In this document: positions 44,514-56,198 of the stretch, in pieces | Position numbering within the stretch: position 1 is the stretch's first letter | How the letters are laid out: the number at the start of each line of letters is the position of its first letter | Assembly (NCBI GenBank): GCA_029255685.2 | Contig: CM055318.2 | Location: forward strand, 3,601,001-3,665,000 | Direction: 5' to 3' | DNA from: Silene conica | Taxonomy: Eukaryota; Streptophyta; Magnoliopsida; Caryophyllales; Caryophyllaceae | DNA length: 64,000 nucleotides | Made by a program: the position numbers and the translations under genes | The notes under the pieces: generated by a model | The model's input: the letters and a program-made list of their open reading frames with translations, nothing else | What the model was told of the DNA's origin: nothing | The model's database searches: none

Positions 44514-46237
44514 TGATAACTACGTTATCGGCCCTATTTTCATCACTATTTCCCTTCTCTTTGTCAAGCCTTTTTGTCGGTTTTTCCGTCTTTATCCTCT
44601 TTTTAGCCTCATATATCGTTGCATGCTATTTTCACGGCCTTTCGATGTTTTTGTAGCATTGTCACGTTATTCTAGGTAATTTGGGGACTTAACGGAAGTG
44701 CCGGGTAGCTCACGAGTCGAGAAAATGAGCTTTTGAACCACTCCGGGTGTTCCTAGTTCAAAGTCGGGTGTAACTCGGGCAGTCAGGTGTTCCTACACCC
44801 ACCAAAATATCGAAGTCAGGTGTAACTCAGGCAGTCAGGTGTTCCTACACCCGACTTGTCCAAGCTACACCCAAGAGGAACGAAGAACAAGACTAAGCAA
44901 AGAAGGGGGGGTGCAACTAGCCCCCATCCGGTGTAGCTCTGGCACGGCCGGTGTTCACTACACCGGACGGGCCTATTTTGTGCGTTATTTTGTTCTTCTT
45001 AAGTGGGCTTTCACCCCCACTTAAGCCTTTGTATATATACTCTAATTTTGAGATTTTTTGTATCATACACTCCACATTACAAGCTTAGAATTCATCTTCA
45101 TTTTACCTTAGTATTTTTAAGTAGAAGCAAGTTTCTAGGGTTTGGGTTTCTTAAGGAGATTGTTCATCCTTTTTCCGATCATCCTTGTTCTTAATCTTTT
45201 GGTATTATAATCTTTACCTTAATCTTTCTTTCAATTTATTTAGTTGTTTTTAATTCCTTTCTTTTGCCCTTTTCATATCACATCTTCCACATGCTAGTTG
45301 TTCTTATAATTTAGTTTTAATTGCTTGATCATATGTTATTAGCATCTATAATCATCAAAAACATGTTTGTCATCATTAGATCGCTTTTATTTATTAGTCT
45401 CGAATCCCTAAACATGATTAGTGAGTAGACCCCCTTCTAGGGGGTGATTTGACCTTAAAATATGTTGACTTCTTAAGATGGGTGTTGTGTTGGGTTGTAA
45501 AAGGTGAAGGAGTTGAGGTTTATCAAGGGGTTTGACTTGTTTAATGTTTGACTTGGGCTTTTGAATCGGGAGACTTTTAGCCCTTGACCATCAATGAGAA
45601 TTGATTAGGTTAGAAGTTGACCACCCTAGTTAGGCTAGTTATCGACCTAGATTGAACCCGAGAGGGGGAATTTGGGTTGGGTACCCTTGATATTCGGTTG
45701 GAAAGCGGTCCTTGAGAGAGGAAGTGGGAAGACCGGGATTTGACTTGTTTTGATCCTTTGGCCTAGGAAAGAGGGGGGTTGGGGTTTGGCCAACCTTAGT
45801 CATCTTAATCCTAGAACCCGGAGTAGTCCGACTCATGAACCCGAGAGGGGTATGGGGAGGCAATTCTAGTGATACCTAGTGAGCCCGAGAGGGAGTCTTG
45901 GTACGAATTAGAGGAGTCACCTCTCAACCCCGTTACCTAAAACAACCGAACAATCATCTATTAAAGGAAGTCACATGTGAAATGGTCGAATCACCTCCTA
46001 GTTCCTTCTTAATTTGAGTAATTCGTTTTAAATCTTAATCTAGTTTGTTTTTCCTTACTTTCGTTTACTTATAGTCATTAGTTTTAGTTTCTTAATCTCA
46101 ATCAAACTCAATATTTATCCGACTTAGCTAAGCACAAAGGTAGAACAATAGGTACTCAACAACTACTCCCTGAGGATCGACCCTCGATTATTTGCTACGA
46201 TTTATCGTGCACTTGCGAGGCTATTTTAAAGCTATCA
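44514..46237 (+). repeat. 3' LTR of the Athila-type element
   Basis: Begins TGATAACTACG after GTGTGGGGAGATT and ends GCTATCA. It is nearly identical to the 5' LTR. Confidence 0.92.
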
Positions 46238-46316
46238 TTATACAATTAAACACAATGCATATAAGTTGAACTATATTTTAATTTTAATATAAAAAACTAA
46301 AATATAACTCAAAATA

Positions 46317-46556
46317 TGTTAACAATACAAATCAATCCACCAAGGCCAAGTCAACGTGATTGAACTTGATTCAAACACTAGCATATATTCCTTCCTTATC
46401 TTATGTAATTAGTTTAGTTGTTACCTTGTTTATCTCCTTAAATTATGCTAAGTATATTTTGTAACCTAGTTTAGCATATGTAATCTTCTATATAAGCTTA
46501 GGTTGTAATCCTTTCTAATTACACTTAATAATATAATACTTCTCATATTATTTACA
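46317..46556 (+). repeat. 5' LTR of the second Copia element
   Basis: 240 bp, TGTTAACAAT to ATTTACA, with a CTATATAAGC TATA box near 46489. Confidence 0.9.
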
Positions 46557-46628
46557 TGGTATCAGGAATCACATCGATCCTATACTAAAACACGCTTCCG
46601 CCAACCTCGTCTTTTTTGCGATACCACC

Positions 46629-49600
46629 ATGGCTACCACCAACAACCAAATTCCCAACTCAGCCGAACCATCCAAACCCCTTGTCTCCGTCTCCTTTCCC
46701 ACATGTACTAAACTAACCCCGACCAACTACCGCTCATGGCATTACCAAATCAGCCGGCTCTTCCTAGGTTTCGGCCTATTTTCCTACCTCAATGGAACCA
46801 TTGCCGCTCCATCTAAGACCACGACACCACCAGCCACAACAGAAAAACCAAATCCCGACCCCATTCCAAACCCAGCCTACGAAACATGGTTCCGTCAGGA
46901 CCAACTTATCCTAGGAGCCCTAGCCGGAACCCTCGACGATACCGTCGCACCTGTCTTACTTGACGCCACCACCTCCAAAGAAGCCTGGACCACCCTAGCC
47001 ACAACTTATGCCAATCCTTCCAGTGGCCACATCCTCCAACTAAAAGACCGTCTCAAAACTATAACTCACACCGGCAAAACCATTTCCGAGTACATGCTTG
47101 CTATCAAAGAATGTATTACTCAACTTGCTCATTTCGGGAAACCCCTCGACATCGAGGATATCACCTCTCAAATAATTAGTGGTCTCGACTACACCCTGTA
47201 CAAACCCGTTATCGACGCAATACGTGCTCGAGACTCTCCCATCTCCTTCGACCTATTCCATGAAAAACTCATCCAGCATGAATTAACTCTCAAAAATCAA
47301 CCACAAACCACTACCAACTCGTTTCATCCTTCGGCAAATGCCGCATCTCATCGTCCATAAAATGCCGCATCTCATCGTCCATACTATAATCAAAACCGCA
47401 ATAACAACCAAAACCGTTATCAGAATCAAACCCAATCTTCATCCTACAATCGTAACACCACCACGACCCCCAATCCATTCAAGGGTCGTTGTCAATAATA
47501 CTGTCGAACTCAAGGGCACGTCATTAGTGATTGTCCCGATTTTAAGCGTGACTATCCTAATGTTGTCTTCCCCCCTCCCCCTACTCGCCACCCTCGTCCC
47601 TCGGCCAATACGGCCACCACTACCACCGCTCCTTCCAACACCTATCTCATCGACAGTGGCGCTTCTCACCACATCACCAATGACCTAAGCACTCTCTCAT
47701 TTCATGCTCCTTACGATGGACCCGATGACCTTGTGATTGGTGATGGTTCGTCCCTCTCAATCTCACATATTGGTTCATTCTCTATTTTTAATCAGTCTCA
47801 TACGTTACAATTTAAAAATGTTCTTTTAGTTCCTAATATTTCGCAACCTTTGCTTTCGGTATCACAATTTTGCGCCGATAACCATGCTCATGCTTTTTTC
47901 TCTTCCAATTCTTTCTGTTTTAAGGAAATCCGGACGGGAACAACATTGCTTGAAGGACCCTTCGTTGATGGCTCGTACCTCTGGCAGCCATCCTCCACCA
48001 CGCCCAAAGCTTTAGCCGCAAATAAATCATCGAGCTTCTTATGGCATGCTCGTCTAGGCCACCCTTCCAATGCTACTTTACGCACCCTAAGCACTAGTTT
48101 TAATTTCAATATTTCCAATTTCTTGCATTGTAATTCTTGCTTGATCAACAAAAGTCATAAATTACCGTTTTCGAAATCGTCACTTGTGTCCAACGCACCA
48201 TTCGACATTGTTTACTCTGATGTATGGACATCACCCATAACCTCTATCGACTCATATAAATATTACGTGATTTTTGTCGATCATTTCACCCACTATTTCT
48301 GGCTCTATCTACTCAAAAACAAATCTGATACAGCCACAACATTTCTTAGATTCAAAGCTATAATCGAGAAATATTTTAACCGTCCTATCCGTCAATTTTA
48401 TTCGGATAATGGGGGTGAATTTATCAAATTAACCCCCACTCTCCTTAATGATGGTGTCACCCATCTCACCTCCCCACCTCACACTCCCGAACACAATGGG
48501 TTCGCGGAGCGTCGACACCGTCACATAGTCGAAACCGGGCTCGCTCTTCTAACCCAAGCCCAAATGCCCACCATCTACTGGCCCTATGCTTTTTCCACTG
48601 CAACTTATCTCATAAATCGATTACCTTCCACAACTCTCACAAATCAATCTCCCTATAAGCTCTTACTCGGTCACAATCCGAATTACACCAAACTTCGCCC
48701 ATTCGGTTGCTTGTGTTATCCGTGGCTCAAACCGTATACAACCCATAAACTCGAACCCAAGTCTACTCTGTGTGTATTCGTTGGCTATTCCACAACTCAA
48801 AGTGCCTATTTGTGTCTCAACCCTACGTCCAACCGCCCCTATACGTCTCGCCATGTTCGATTCGTCGAACTCGAATTCCTCTATCTTACCTTATCGAACT
48901 CCTCCATCGATGCCACACCCACTCCTCATCAATGGTGTACTCTCACCATACCTCTGCTCCCACCCCCTGCCTCCACTACGCCACCTCCAGAACTCCATTC
49001 CCCACCATCACCTACCTCCCCTCCCTCATCGATATCCACCTCCACCACCATACCCTCTGTCGAACCCCCCTCTACAACCCCCTCATCTCCATCGACTTCT
49101 TCTCCCTCCACCTCCCCTAACACAACCAGCACCCCTTCTCCACCCCCGCCTCCACCACCACCTCCCTTACCCCTCCATCGAACACGCCTCTCCAACAATA
49201 TCATTGTACCCAACCCTCGCTACTTCAAAACCACCAAAAATGCTCTCGCAGCCATTCGCCCTCTCACTCATACGACCCCTACAACCACCAAGCAAGCGCT
49301 CCTTCACCCTCAATGGAGACAAGCCATGGTCGATGAATTCGACGCCCTTTCCCGAAACCAAACCTGGACCTTATTACCCCCCACCCACGCCCCTAATGTT
49401 GTTGGTTGTAAATGGGTGTATCGCATTAAATACAATCCGGATGGAAGCCTCAAACAACACAAAGCACGTTTAGTCGCTAAAGGTTTTCATCAAAGACCCG
49501 GGATTGATTACTCCGAAACTTTTAGTCCGGTGATCAAACCCACTACGATTCGAACAATACTCACCATTGCGGTTACACGACAGTGGCATTTACATCAAAT

Positions 49601-50809
49601 CGACATTAATAACGCGTTTTTGCAGGGAACTCTTACGGACACTGTGTTTATGAGTCAACCTCCAGGTTTTGTTGATACCACCAATCCATCGTATGTCTGT
49701 CAACTCAACAAAGCAATTTACGGTCTTAAGCAGGCACCACGGGCATGGTACAATGAACTCAAGAATTTTTTACTTCACTCGGGTTTTCGAAACTCCCTCT
49801 CTGACCCTTCCCTTTTTATACTCAAAACAACCACTACAACCCTCTTTGTGTTAGTATATGTTGACGATATCATCGTCACGGGTCCAAACAAACACCACAT
49901 TACGACATTCATCAATCAAATTTCTCAAAAATTTGCCCTTAAAGACCTAGGACCCCTCTCGTATTTCTTAGGGATCGAAATTACACCGACCAAAACGGGG
50001 CTGCATTTAAATCAAACCAAGTATTTGTACGACCTACTTGTCGAATTTAATATGGAAAATTCGAACCCTGCGACTACACCTATGCTCACACACCCACCCC
50101 TCGTCAAAGACCCAACCGCACCATTGAGAATCCTTCTGATTACCGGTCTATTGTCGGTAGTTTACAGTATTTATCTCTTACGAGACCAGATATTGCATTC
50201 TCCGTTAATAAGTTAGCACAATTTTTAACACATCCAACAACAAATCACTGGAGTGCGTTAAAACGTTTGTTACGTTATTTAAATGGAACACTAAACCTCG
50301 GCATTCACTTATCTAGCTCTACTCCGTTACGGTTACACGCTTTTTGCGATCCCGATTGGGGTGGTGACCCCCAAGATTACCTATCTACTACCGGGTTTAT
50401 CATCTATTTGGGCTGTAATCCGATCTCTTGGTCCGCTAAGAAACAAAAGGCAGTGTCATGCTCCTCCACAGAAGCTGAATTTCGAGCAGTGGCAAGCACC
50501 ACGGCAGAACTCATTTGGCTCCAAAATCTCTTGCTCGAACTTGGTATAACGACTACTGCTCCTCCTATGATCTATTGTGACAACTTAAGCACTACAACGT
50601 ACTCGGCTAACCCTGTTTTTCACTCACGAATGAAGCACGTTGCTCTCGCTTTCCACTTCGTCAAGGAGCAATCCGCAGTGGCTATGTCCGAATCCAACAC
50701 ATCAATGGGACTGATCAGCTGGCTGACACACTCACCAAGCCTCTCCATAAACCCCGGTTCCTCTTGCTTTCATCCAAGATTGGTCTACGCTATCGCCCGT
50801 CCATCTTGA
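46629..50809 (+). other. gag-pol region of the second Copia element
   Basis: Recognisable parts in order are a capsid-type gag, protease around YLIDSGASHH, integrase with HARLGHPS and YSDNGGEF, a Pro/Thr-rich spacer, reverse transcriptase with YVDDIIVTG, and RNase H with FCDPDWGG. The C-rich codon use of the gag part contrasts with the AT-rich surroundings, as expected for a recent arrival. Confidence 0.85.
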
Positions 50810-50816
50810 GCGGGAA

Positions 50817-51056
50817 TGTTAACAATACAAATCAATCCACCAAGGCCAAGTCAACGTGATTGAACTTGATTCAAACACTAACATATATTCCTTCCTTATC
50901 TTATGTAATTAGTTTAGTTGTTACCTTGTTTATCTCCTTAAATTATGCTAAGTATATTTTGTAACCTAGTTTAGCATATGTAATCTTCTATATAAGCTTA
51001 GGTTGTAATCCTTTCTAATTACACTTAATAATATAATACTTCTCATATTATTTACA
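50817..51056 (+). repeat. 3' LTR of the second Copia element
   Basis: 240 bp copy of the 5' LTR, preceded by GAGCGGGAA. Confidence 0.9.
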
Positions 51057-51476
51057 AAATATTTCAAAAGTTAACAAATATAAACATAAACTCTATGAAA
51101 GACACAATAGTTGTACGACACTATTACTTTTTGTACTCTCTTTAAATATTTTGGGAAATCCTCTTGTTTATTTGACGTTGTGAATGGGCTAATGGCACAT
51201 GCTCTTGTTTTACGTTCTCGGTCTCGGTCTTTGTGCCAAAACGGTGGCTGACACACTCAACAATAGTACTATAATAATACTATAAAATTTAAAACAGGTT
51301 AACAATAGTACTATAATAATTTTTAATTAATACTGCGATAAATAGTGTAATAAATTAGGCTGCTTAATTATAAGCCTTTCATTATATCAAATTATTATTT
51401 TTGGCTAATAATTATAAACAATCCATCATTGAGTTCATACTGATAGATAATATTTATTTAAAAAAATGTTGAAAAT

Positions 51477-51503
51477 ATGTCTAATTATAGATCAAACTTA
51501 GGC
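51477..51503 (+). pseudogene. Possible 5' remnant of a cluster gene (MSS type)
   Basis: ATGTCTAATTATAGATCAAAC encodes MSNYRSN, matching MSSYRSN at the start of the gene at 31482, with an A-rich leader before it as there. The match stops after seven or eight codons. Only about 20 bases support it, so it may be chance. Confidence 0.3.
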
Positions 51504-52465
51504 GGGAAAAAACTAATGTAAGAGTGATTGTGAAACTGACGCGTGTCTAGCGGTTTCTCTTTTATATCTTGTGTAATAAGCAATTTTTGGGGCATAATAT
51601 CTTGTATTTTCACATAATTGAATTCATTGTTAAGATTATTACTCTTTGAATATCCGTATACACCATTCTTATTATCTAGCTATCTTGTATCAGGTGTGGT
51701 ACAGTTTTAATATAATGTATAATTTCACATATCTTTGAATAAATATCTTGTGTAATAGTCTTTATTTTGTAACTTTTGATAAAATAATATCTCATTGAAT
51801 TAATTGAATTTTTATATTTCATACGTAAAAAATACTCTCACTTATTGTAACTGGTTGAGTAATATTTGGTATTCGGGTGTGGAAAGATGAACCCTCTGAT
51901 CTCATTCGAACGAGCATGTGAGACATATTTTTTGTTAAAAAATCTCTGAGTGGAAAGATAGTTTGTCAATCAGTCAATATTTGGTTTAAGATTGACAATT
52001 AGTCAATATTTGATTTAAGAATCTCATTAAATATTTTTTCCAAGAAGTGTTTAAATTTAAAAGATATATAGAATAATTTTATAGATTATTTATATAGAAT
52101 ATTTTTGCACGGATTTATATATAATATTTTTATAGTCTAAAAACTTCTAAATTTATATAGAATATATTTTTGGACGGATATGCATAGGAATTTAAAAAAG
52201 TGTGAATTTATTAAATATTGCATGGACAGGTTAAATATTTCCTATTTTGTATACATTAATCAGCAAAAATATTTTTTCCAAAATCGATTTTACATTATGG
52301 GAACTTGGCGGGAATTTTTTTAATGTGAGAGCGACATGTGTCCAATTTATGGGTAGTGGTTCTTCTTATATACTTTTATATAGATAAGTTAGACCAAGTT
52401 GAGCGTGGTAATTAGTTAAAATACCGCAAAATAAAATACGTCAAATAAGCAAATAAATAATAATT
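51504..52465. other. Intergenic DNA with a diverged repeat pair
   Basis: GGCGGGAAAAAACTAATGTA near 51503 and GGCGGGAATTTTTTTAATGT near 52308 open two related stretches of about 80 bp, each ending in a TCTTNTATAT-type run. They may be ends of an old element. No gene is seen. Confidence 0.4.
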
Positions 52466-52672
52466 CCCACGAGACCCGGGTTCAAGCCTCCCCAAGAGCA
52501 AAATCTTGTGGAGCATTCTTGGGCCGAGTCCATGCCTAAATAGATTTCGAGCATGTTACCCTCGGGTTGTTTACCCGGTGTATGTGGTTTGCAGGCTACT
52601 ACATATACCCGCGGGTTTATCCAGTGCGCACCGAAAGTAACGGCTGCTCGTTCTCTCGTTTAAAAAAAAAAA
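52466..52672 (+). mobile_element. tRNA-derived SINE, 5' truncated
   Basis: Contains the pol III box B GGGTTCAAGCC at about 52490, followed by the GTATGTGGTTTGCAGGCTAC and CCAGTGCGCACCGAAAGTA blocks common in plant Au-type SINEs, and ends in a run of about 12 A. Box A is missing. Target duplications were not resolved. Confidence 0.65.
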
Positions 52673-53054
52673 AACATTTTCAGGTTTTTTATGGTTTATG
52701 TATCAAAATGTATGGGCCAGAAAATAAAGATTTAGTCCAAAGCTAGCACTTCTCCGTTTAACTGGATACGGCCCATATCCATGTGAATATCCCGATGTCT
52801 ATGCTACTTTCACATTAATAATTTTTCAATAAATCCCTCTACTATCATAAAGCTGGCCCAAAAGAAGAATGTCCCAAAATTAACATTTAATTACATTTAA
52901 TCATTTATATTTCATTTTTAATTTAGTAAATTGATGTCTTATTATGATTACTTACATATTAAATATGCTAATTTCTAAAACAAAATAATAGGTAATCAAA
53001 GTAAAGTGACTTTTTTTGGCTAATCTTATATTTAAAAAATAGTTTTATATAATA
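52673..53054. other. AT-rich intergenic DNA
   Basis: No gene, repeat or element is recognised. Confidence 0.4.
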
Positions 53055-53985
53055 GTCCTAGAATAAAAATGTCTGAAAATTAAAAGATCGGTTCCTCTGG
53101 TTAGATAAAAGGTTAGAAAAAACGACCATGCAAAGTTTGGGAAACAACATAGGTCATTAGAGGTTAATCGGTCTGAGGTGAAAATCGAATACTCGTTAAA
53201 AAGGAATTAAGACTTCTTATTTGAGGCTGGAATCAAATATAATAATTCGTGAAGCGAACCTGGGGACCTTGACACATGAACAGGGAGAAAAGGAATCTTC
53301 ACCTGGCATGTCTTTCCGAACAGCTTAATTGAAACGTATAACACACGGTTTTCAAGAATTCGGGGTCTTGGAACAAAAATCTCCGAAAATGACTAAATCA
53401 ATTCTCCGAGTTAGATTAAACGACCACACAAATCTTAAGTAGCAACGAAGGTCATTTTAGGGGCCATGTAAGCAATAAATCACTCTTAGCCTCTCAGGTG
53501 AAAACTGGATACTTATTTAAAGAAGTTTTATTAAGCTGATATCAAATATAATAACTCATGAAACGATCACGAACACGTGGTAGAAAAACATGGATAAGAA
53601 CAAATATCATTCGGTACGTCTTCCCAAACAGTTTAAATTAAAGCCTATAATACACGATTTTCGAGATTTTAGAGTTTCAGGAAAAAAAAAGACCAAAAAT
53701 CACGGGACCGATTCCTCCGATCAAATTAAGCAGCCACTCAAAATTTCAGTAGTAAAGGAGGTCATTTGAGGGGGCAAGTACACAGTAAATCAGTCTCTAC
53801 TGAAAATCGGATACTTGTTAAAAAGTATTAAGAATTGTTATTTAGGGATAAAAACAAATATAATAACTTTTGAAGTGATCCAGACACGTGGTAAAAAATA
53901 GTAAAAAAAATATGTTTCCCGTACGTCATCACAAACGGTTTAAATTAATACATATAATACATGCTTTTCGAAATTTCAAGGTCAT
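53055..53985. repeat. Diverged 308-bp satellite array, about three units, inverted
   Basis: TATAACACACGGTTTTC (53338), TATAATACACGATTTTCGAG (about 53646) and TATAATACATGCTTTTCG (about 53955) recur with a spacing near 308. The units also share CGGTACGTCTTCCCAAACAG, GATTCCTCCGA and AAAATCGGATACTTGTTA. Reverse complemented, they align with the array at 1-1655 (ACACGATTTTCGGGATTTCA, CGGTACGACCTCCCGAACGG). It is the same family, in the opposite orientation and more decayed. Confidence 0.8.
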
Positions 53986-54206
53986 TGAGTGATAGATGTA
54001 CCCGTCACTTTTTCTCTTGTGACGGATACTGTCCAATCCCCGTATGTGAATTTAACCGATACTCTATGCGAAGTTGGTTTAGAGTCGTAGCCGCGGCAAT
54101 TCTAAGCCAATTTACGAGATACATTGACGTCTTACTTGTATATTAATGTCTCGATTCATTTTGTCTCTCTGTCGCAGGTTAAATAACCTCCTAAATATTA
54201 ATCTTA

Positions 54207-54745
54207 GGATAATTTGTGAGAAACTAACTTATATTTATGTCCATTTGTGAACAACTACCTTACTTTAATTTTTTTGTCAAAAACTACCTTTTATTTTAAT
54301 TTTTTGTTAAAAACTACCTAAAAAAAAGTTTTGAGGCCAATTTCTATTTATGAGTTGGATTTCACACGTGTGAGTTCTCTAAATTTTCATTCTTTTTCAC
54401 GAATAGCATAGAGTTCATACGATTTAACCCATGTTCATCATCCGGAGCAATTATTCCACATGCTTAAAGAAAGAAATTGAAGCTAATGGCAAGAATTTCC
54501 TTTCGTTTAGAACTTTAGATAAGAAAGATAAGCTTGGATATCAAGTTTAACCGACAAAATAAGAATGAAAATTTAGAGAAATCACACATGTGAAACCAAT
54601 AATAAATAGAAATTGGCCTCAAAACTTTTTTTAGGTAGTTTTTAACAAAAAATTAAAATGAAAGGTAGTTTTTAACAAAAAAATAAAAGTAAGGGAGTTG
54701 TTCACAAATGGATATAAATGTAAGGTAGTTTCTCACAAATTATCT
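54207..54745. mobile_element. MULE-type MITE
   Basis: Perfect 9-bp target duplications TTAATCTTA (54198-54206 and 54746-54754). The arms are inverted repeats of about 190 bp starting GGATAATTTGTGAGAAACTA and, from the right, AGATAATTTGTGAGAAACTA. The arms carry repeated ACAAAAACTACCTT units. It has no coding capacity. Confidence 0.88.
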
Positions 54746-54934
54746 TTAATCTTATAAAAATGGTCTTTTATAAGTTCGATATATGAATCTTATTACGAAG
54801 ATGATCTTGGTAGCTAATCAATACTGACGGTGAATTGGGTAATTTAAGCTAGTCACAAGACTCCGTGAGATCATATAACGATGTTTAAGTCAAAATATCC
54901 ACCTAAATTACTGTATGTTCATAAATTTTATTTA

Positions 54935-55032
54935 AGACCGTCTTAAATTAAGACAATACTAACAACCGATTCAAATAAACCAAATAAAAAATGTAACGTG
55001 AGACGTCTCAAGTTAAGACGGTAAACTAAGAC
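54935..55032. repeat. Short inverted repeat with TTAAGACGGT ends
   Basis: AGACCGTCTTAAATTAAGAC faces GAGACGTCTCAAGTTAAGACGGT. A small hairpin element of the TTAAGACGGT kind also seen near 21615 and 30515. Confidence 0.45.
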
Positions 55033-55526
55033 CAACTTCAATATGTCATGCAAATGAAATTTGTAGAATTGATTGATACTTTATAATATCAAAAATCATA
55101 TGCTATTTGAAAATTTTAATTATTATTTACCAACAATCATTAGATTTTTATGTCACTTATGTTTCAAACAAATCAACATCATGACATGAGTTCATGACTT
55201 GGTCTTACAATTGTAGCACTATCATTGAATAAACAATGTTTCTTATTAAATTTCTTGCTTACTACCACAAGCAAGCTTCTAATGTTGCATGATTTGAACT
55301 ACTAGATTGTGGACATTCTAGATTACTTGAAACATCGGTTGTGAATGTCCGTCACAAGCTGAATACGGATAGTAATCCTCCCACAATAAGACAAGTAAGG
55401 GGAAATAATGGAGCATCCCATAGATAACGCCACTTTCATATTGGGAGATCAACACTATTTGTATTCAACTTATGACGTATAATGTTCGTTTTCAATGAAA
55501 TTTTGTGCATGAAATGTAGGCGATAA

Positions 55527-55807
55527 TGTCAAGAAACCAACTCAACCAAAAGTTTAAGCCGATGGTTGGAGTTCATTGTTTCGTTTTATATTCTAACACT
55601 CCCCCTCATACGAAGGCCCTTTTGGGCTTGAACTGTGGGTGCAGACGGGATTCCCTTACCTGTTCTGATTATCCACTTTAGAATGGAGGGGTGATATTCG
55701 AACCCGTGACCTTTGGTCACATGACTCTGATACCATGTCAAGAAACCAACTCAACCAAAAGGTTAAGCCGATGGTTGGAGTTCCTTGATTCGTTTTATAT
55801 TCTAACA
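55527..55807 (-). mobile_element. TRIM (miniature LTR retrotransposon)
   Basis: 281 bp with 72-bp terminal direct repeats (55527-55598 and 55736-55807) and perfect 5-bp target duplications GATAA (55522-55526 and 55808-55812). Read on the minus strand, TGGTATCAGAGT follows the first repeat, a Met-tRNA primer-binding site, and the purine-rich GGGGGAG lies before the second. It encodes nothing and depends on other elements. It looks whole and fairly recent. Confidence 0.9.
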
Positions 55808-56093
55808 GATAACGATTTTGGAATTAATCTAGAGTAAACAATCGACGTCGAGACCATGAATAAATGATTGTAAATGATTCAAGAATTCAAAATTGTTGTG
55901 TATCTTTCAATTTTGTGGTAAGAGAAATGATATTGGTTTTTTAATGGGTACTCTTGTTGAACAAAGACAAAATCTTTAGTCAAGTTTATAACACTTGGTG
56001 ACCTGAGCTTGACTATGACTAAGTTTCACACTTACTGAATCTCCAACTGTTTTGTAATTCTCGACTCAATTTTCATTCTTACCCGTGCATTAG

Positions 56094-56198
56094 CGAGAGC
56101 TCTTCAGGCACTGGGTTAACGTTGGAAGCGTAAGAAAACGTTTTAAAGCCGAGGAATTCATCAGAGAAAACCAGAGCAGACCGATGCACTATCCCTAA
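56094..56198 (+). CDS. Possible orphan terminal exon of an unidentified gene
   Basis: After a pyrimidine-rich stretch and the acceptor-like TGCATTAG, a 34-codon frame runs to a TAA. Its product has a basic start (RELFRHWVNVGSVRKRF) and ends AEEFIRENQSRPMHYP. The sequence is less AT-rich than its surroundings and codon-like, but I find no upstream exon in the next 500 bp, which includes a TRIM. I do not recognise the protein. It may be the last exon of a gene relic, or a fragment carried by a transposon. The AEEFIRENQ piece faintly recalls the DUF761 box, but this is too short to claim. Confidence 0.3.
   Translation, partial: RELFRHWVNVGSVRKRFKAEEFIRENQSRPMHYP

Larger units (their letters stand above)
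32054..46237 (+). mobile_element. Athila-type Gypsy LTR retrotransposon, very young
   Basis: 14,184 bp between perfect 5-bp duplications TTATA (32049-32053 and 46238-46242). The LTRs are 1,723 and 1,724 bp and differ at about four positions by eye, giving an age near 0.1-0.2 million years at usual plant rates. The primer-binding site is of the Asp-tRNA type. The interior holds a gag-pol region and, after it, an extra region of the ATHILA ORF-1 family, the mark of the Athila lineage. About 2.6 kb of noncoding DNA follows before the 3' LTR. It looks nearly whole, with about one or two breaks. Confidence 0.93.
46317..51056 (+). mobile_element. Copia-type LTR retrotransposon, broken, young
   Basis: 4,740 bp between perfect 5-bp duplications AAATA (46312-46316 and 51057-51061). 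The two 240-bp LTRs show one difference by eye, so insertion was probably within the last few hundred thousand years. The primer-binding site TGGTATCAGGAATCAC abuts the LTR. The coding region keeps Copia order but is broken, with about four breaks, so this copy depends on others. The short LTRs and the gag start (LTPTNYRSWHYQISRLFLGFG) resemble the Ale/Retrofit lineage. It landed 79 bp from the Athila-type element. Confidence 0.9.

Noticed and set aside
49000-49213. Gly-rich minus-strand frame
   Set aside because: Shadow of the Pro/Thr-rich spacer of the second Copia element.
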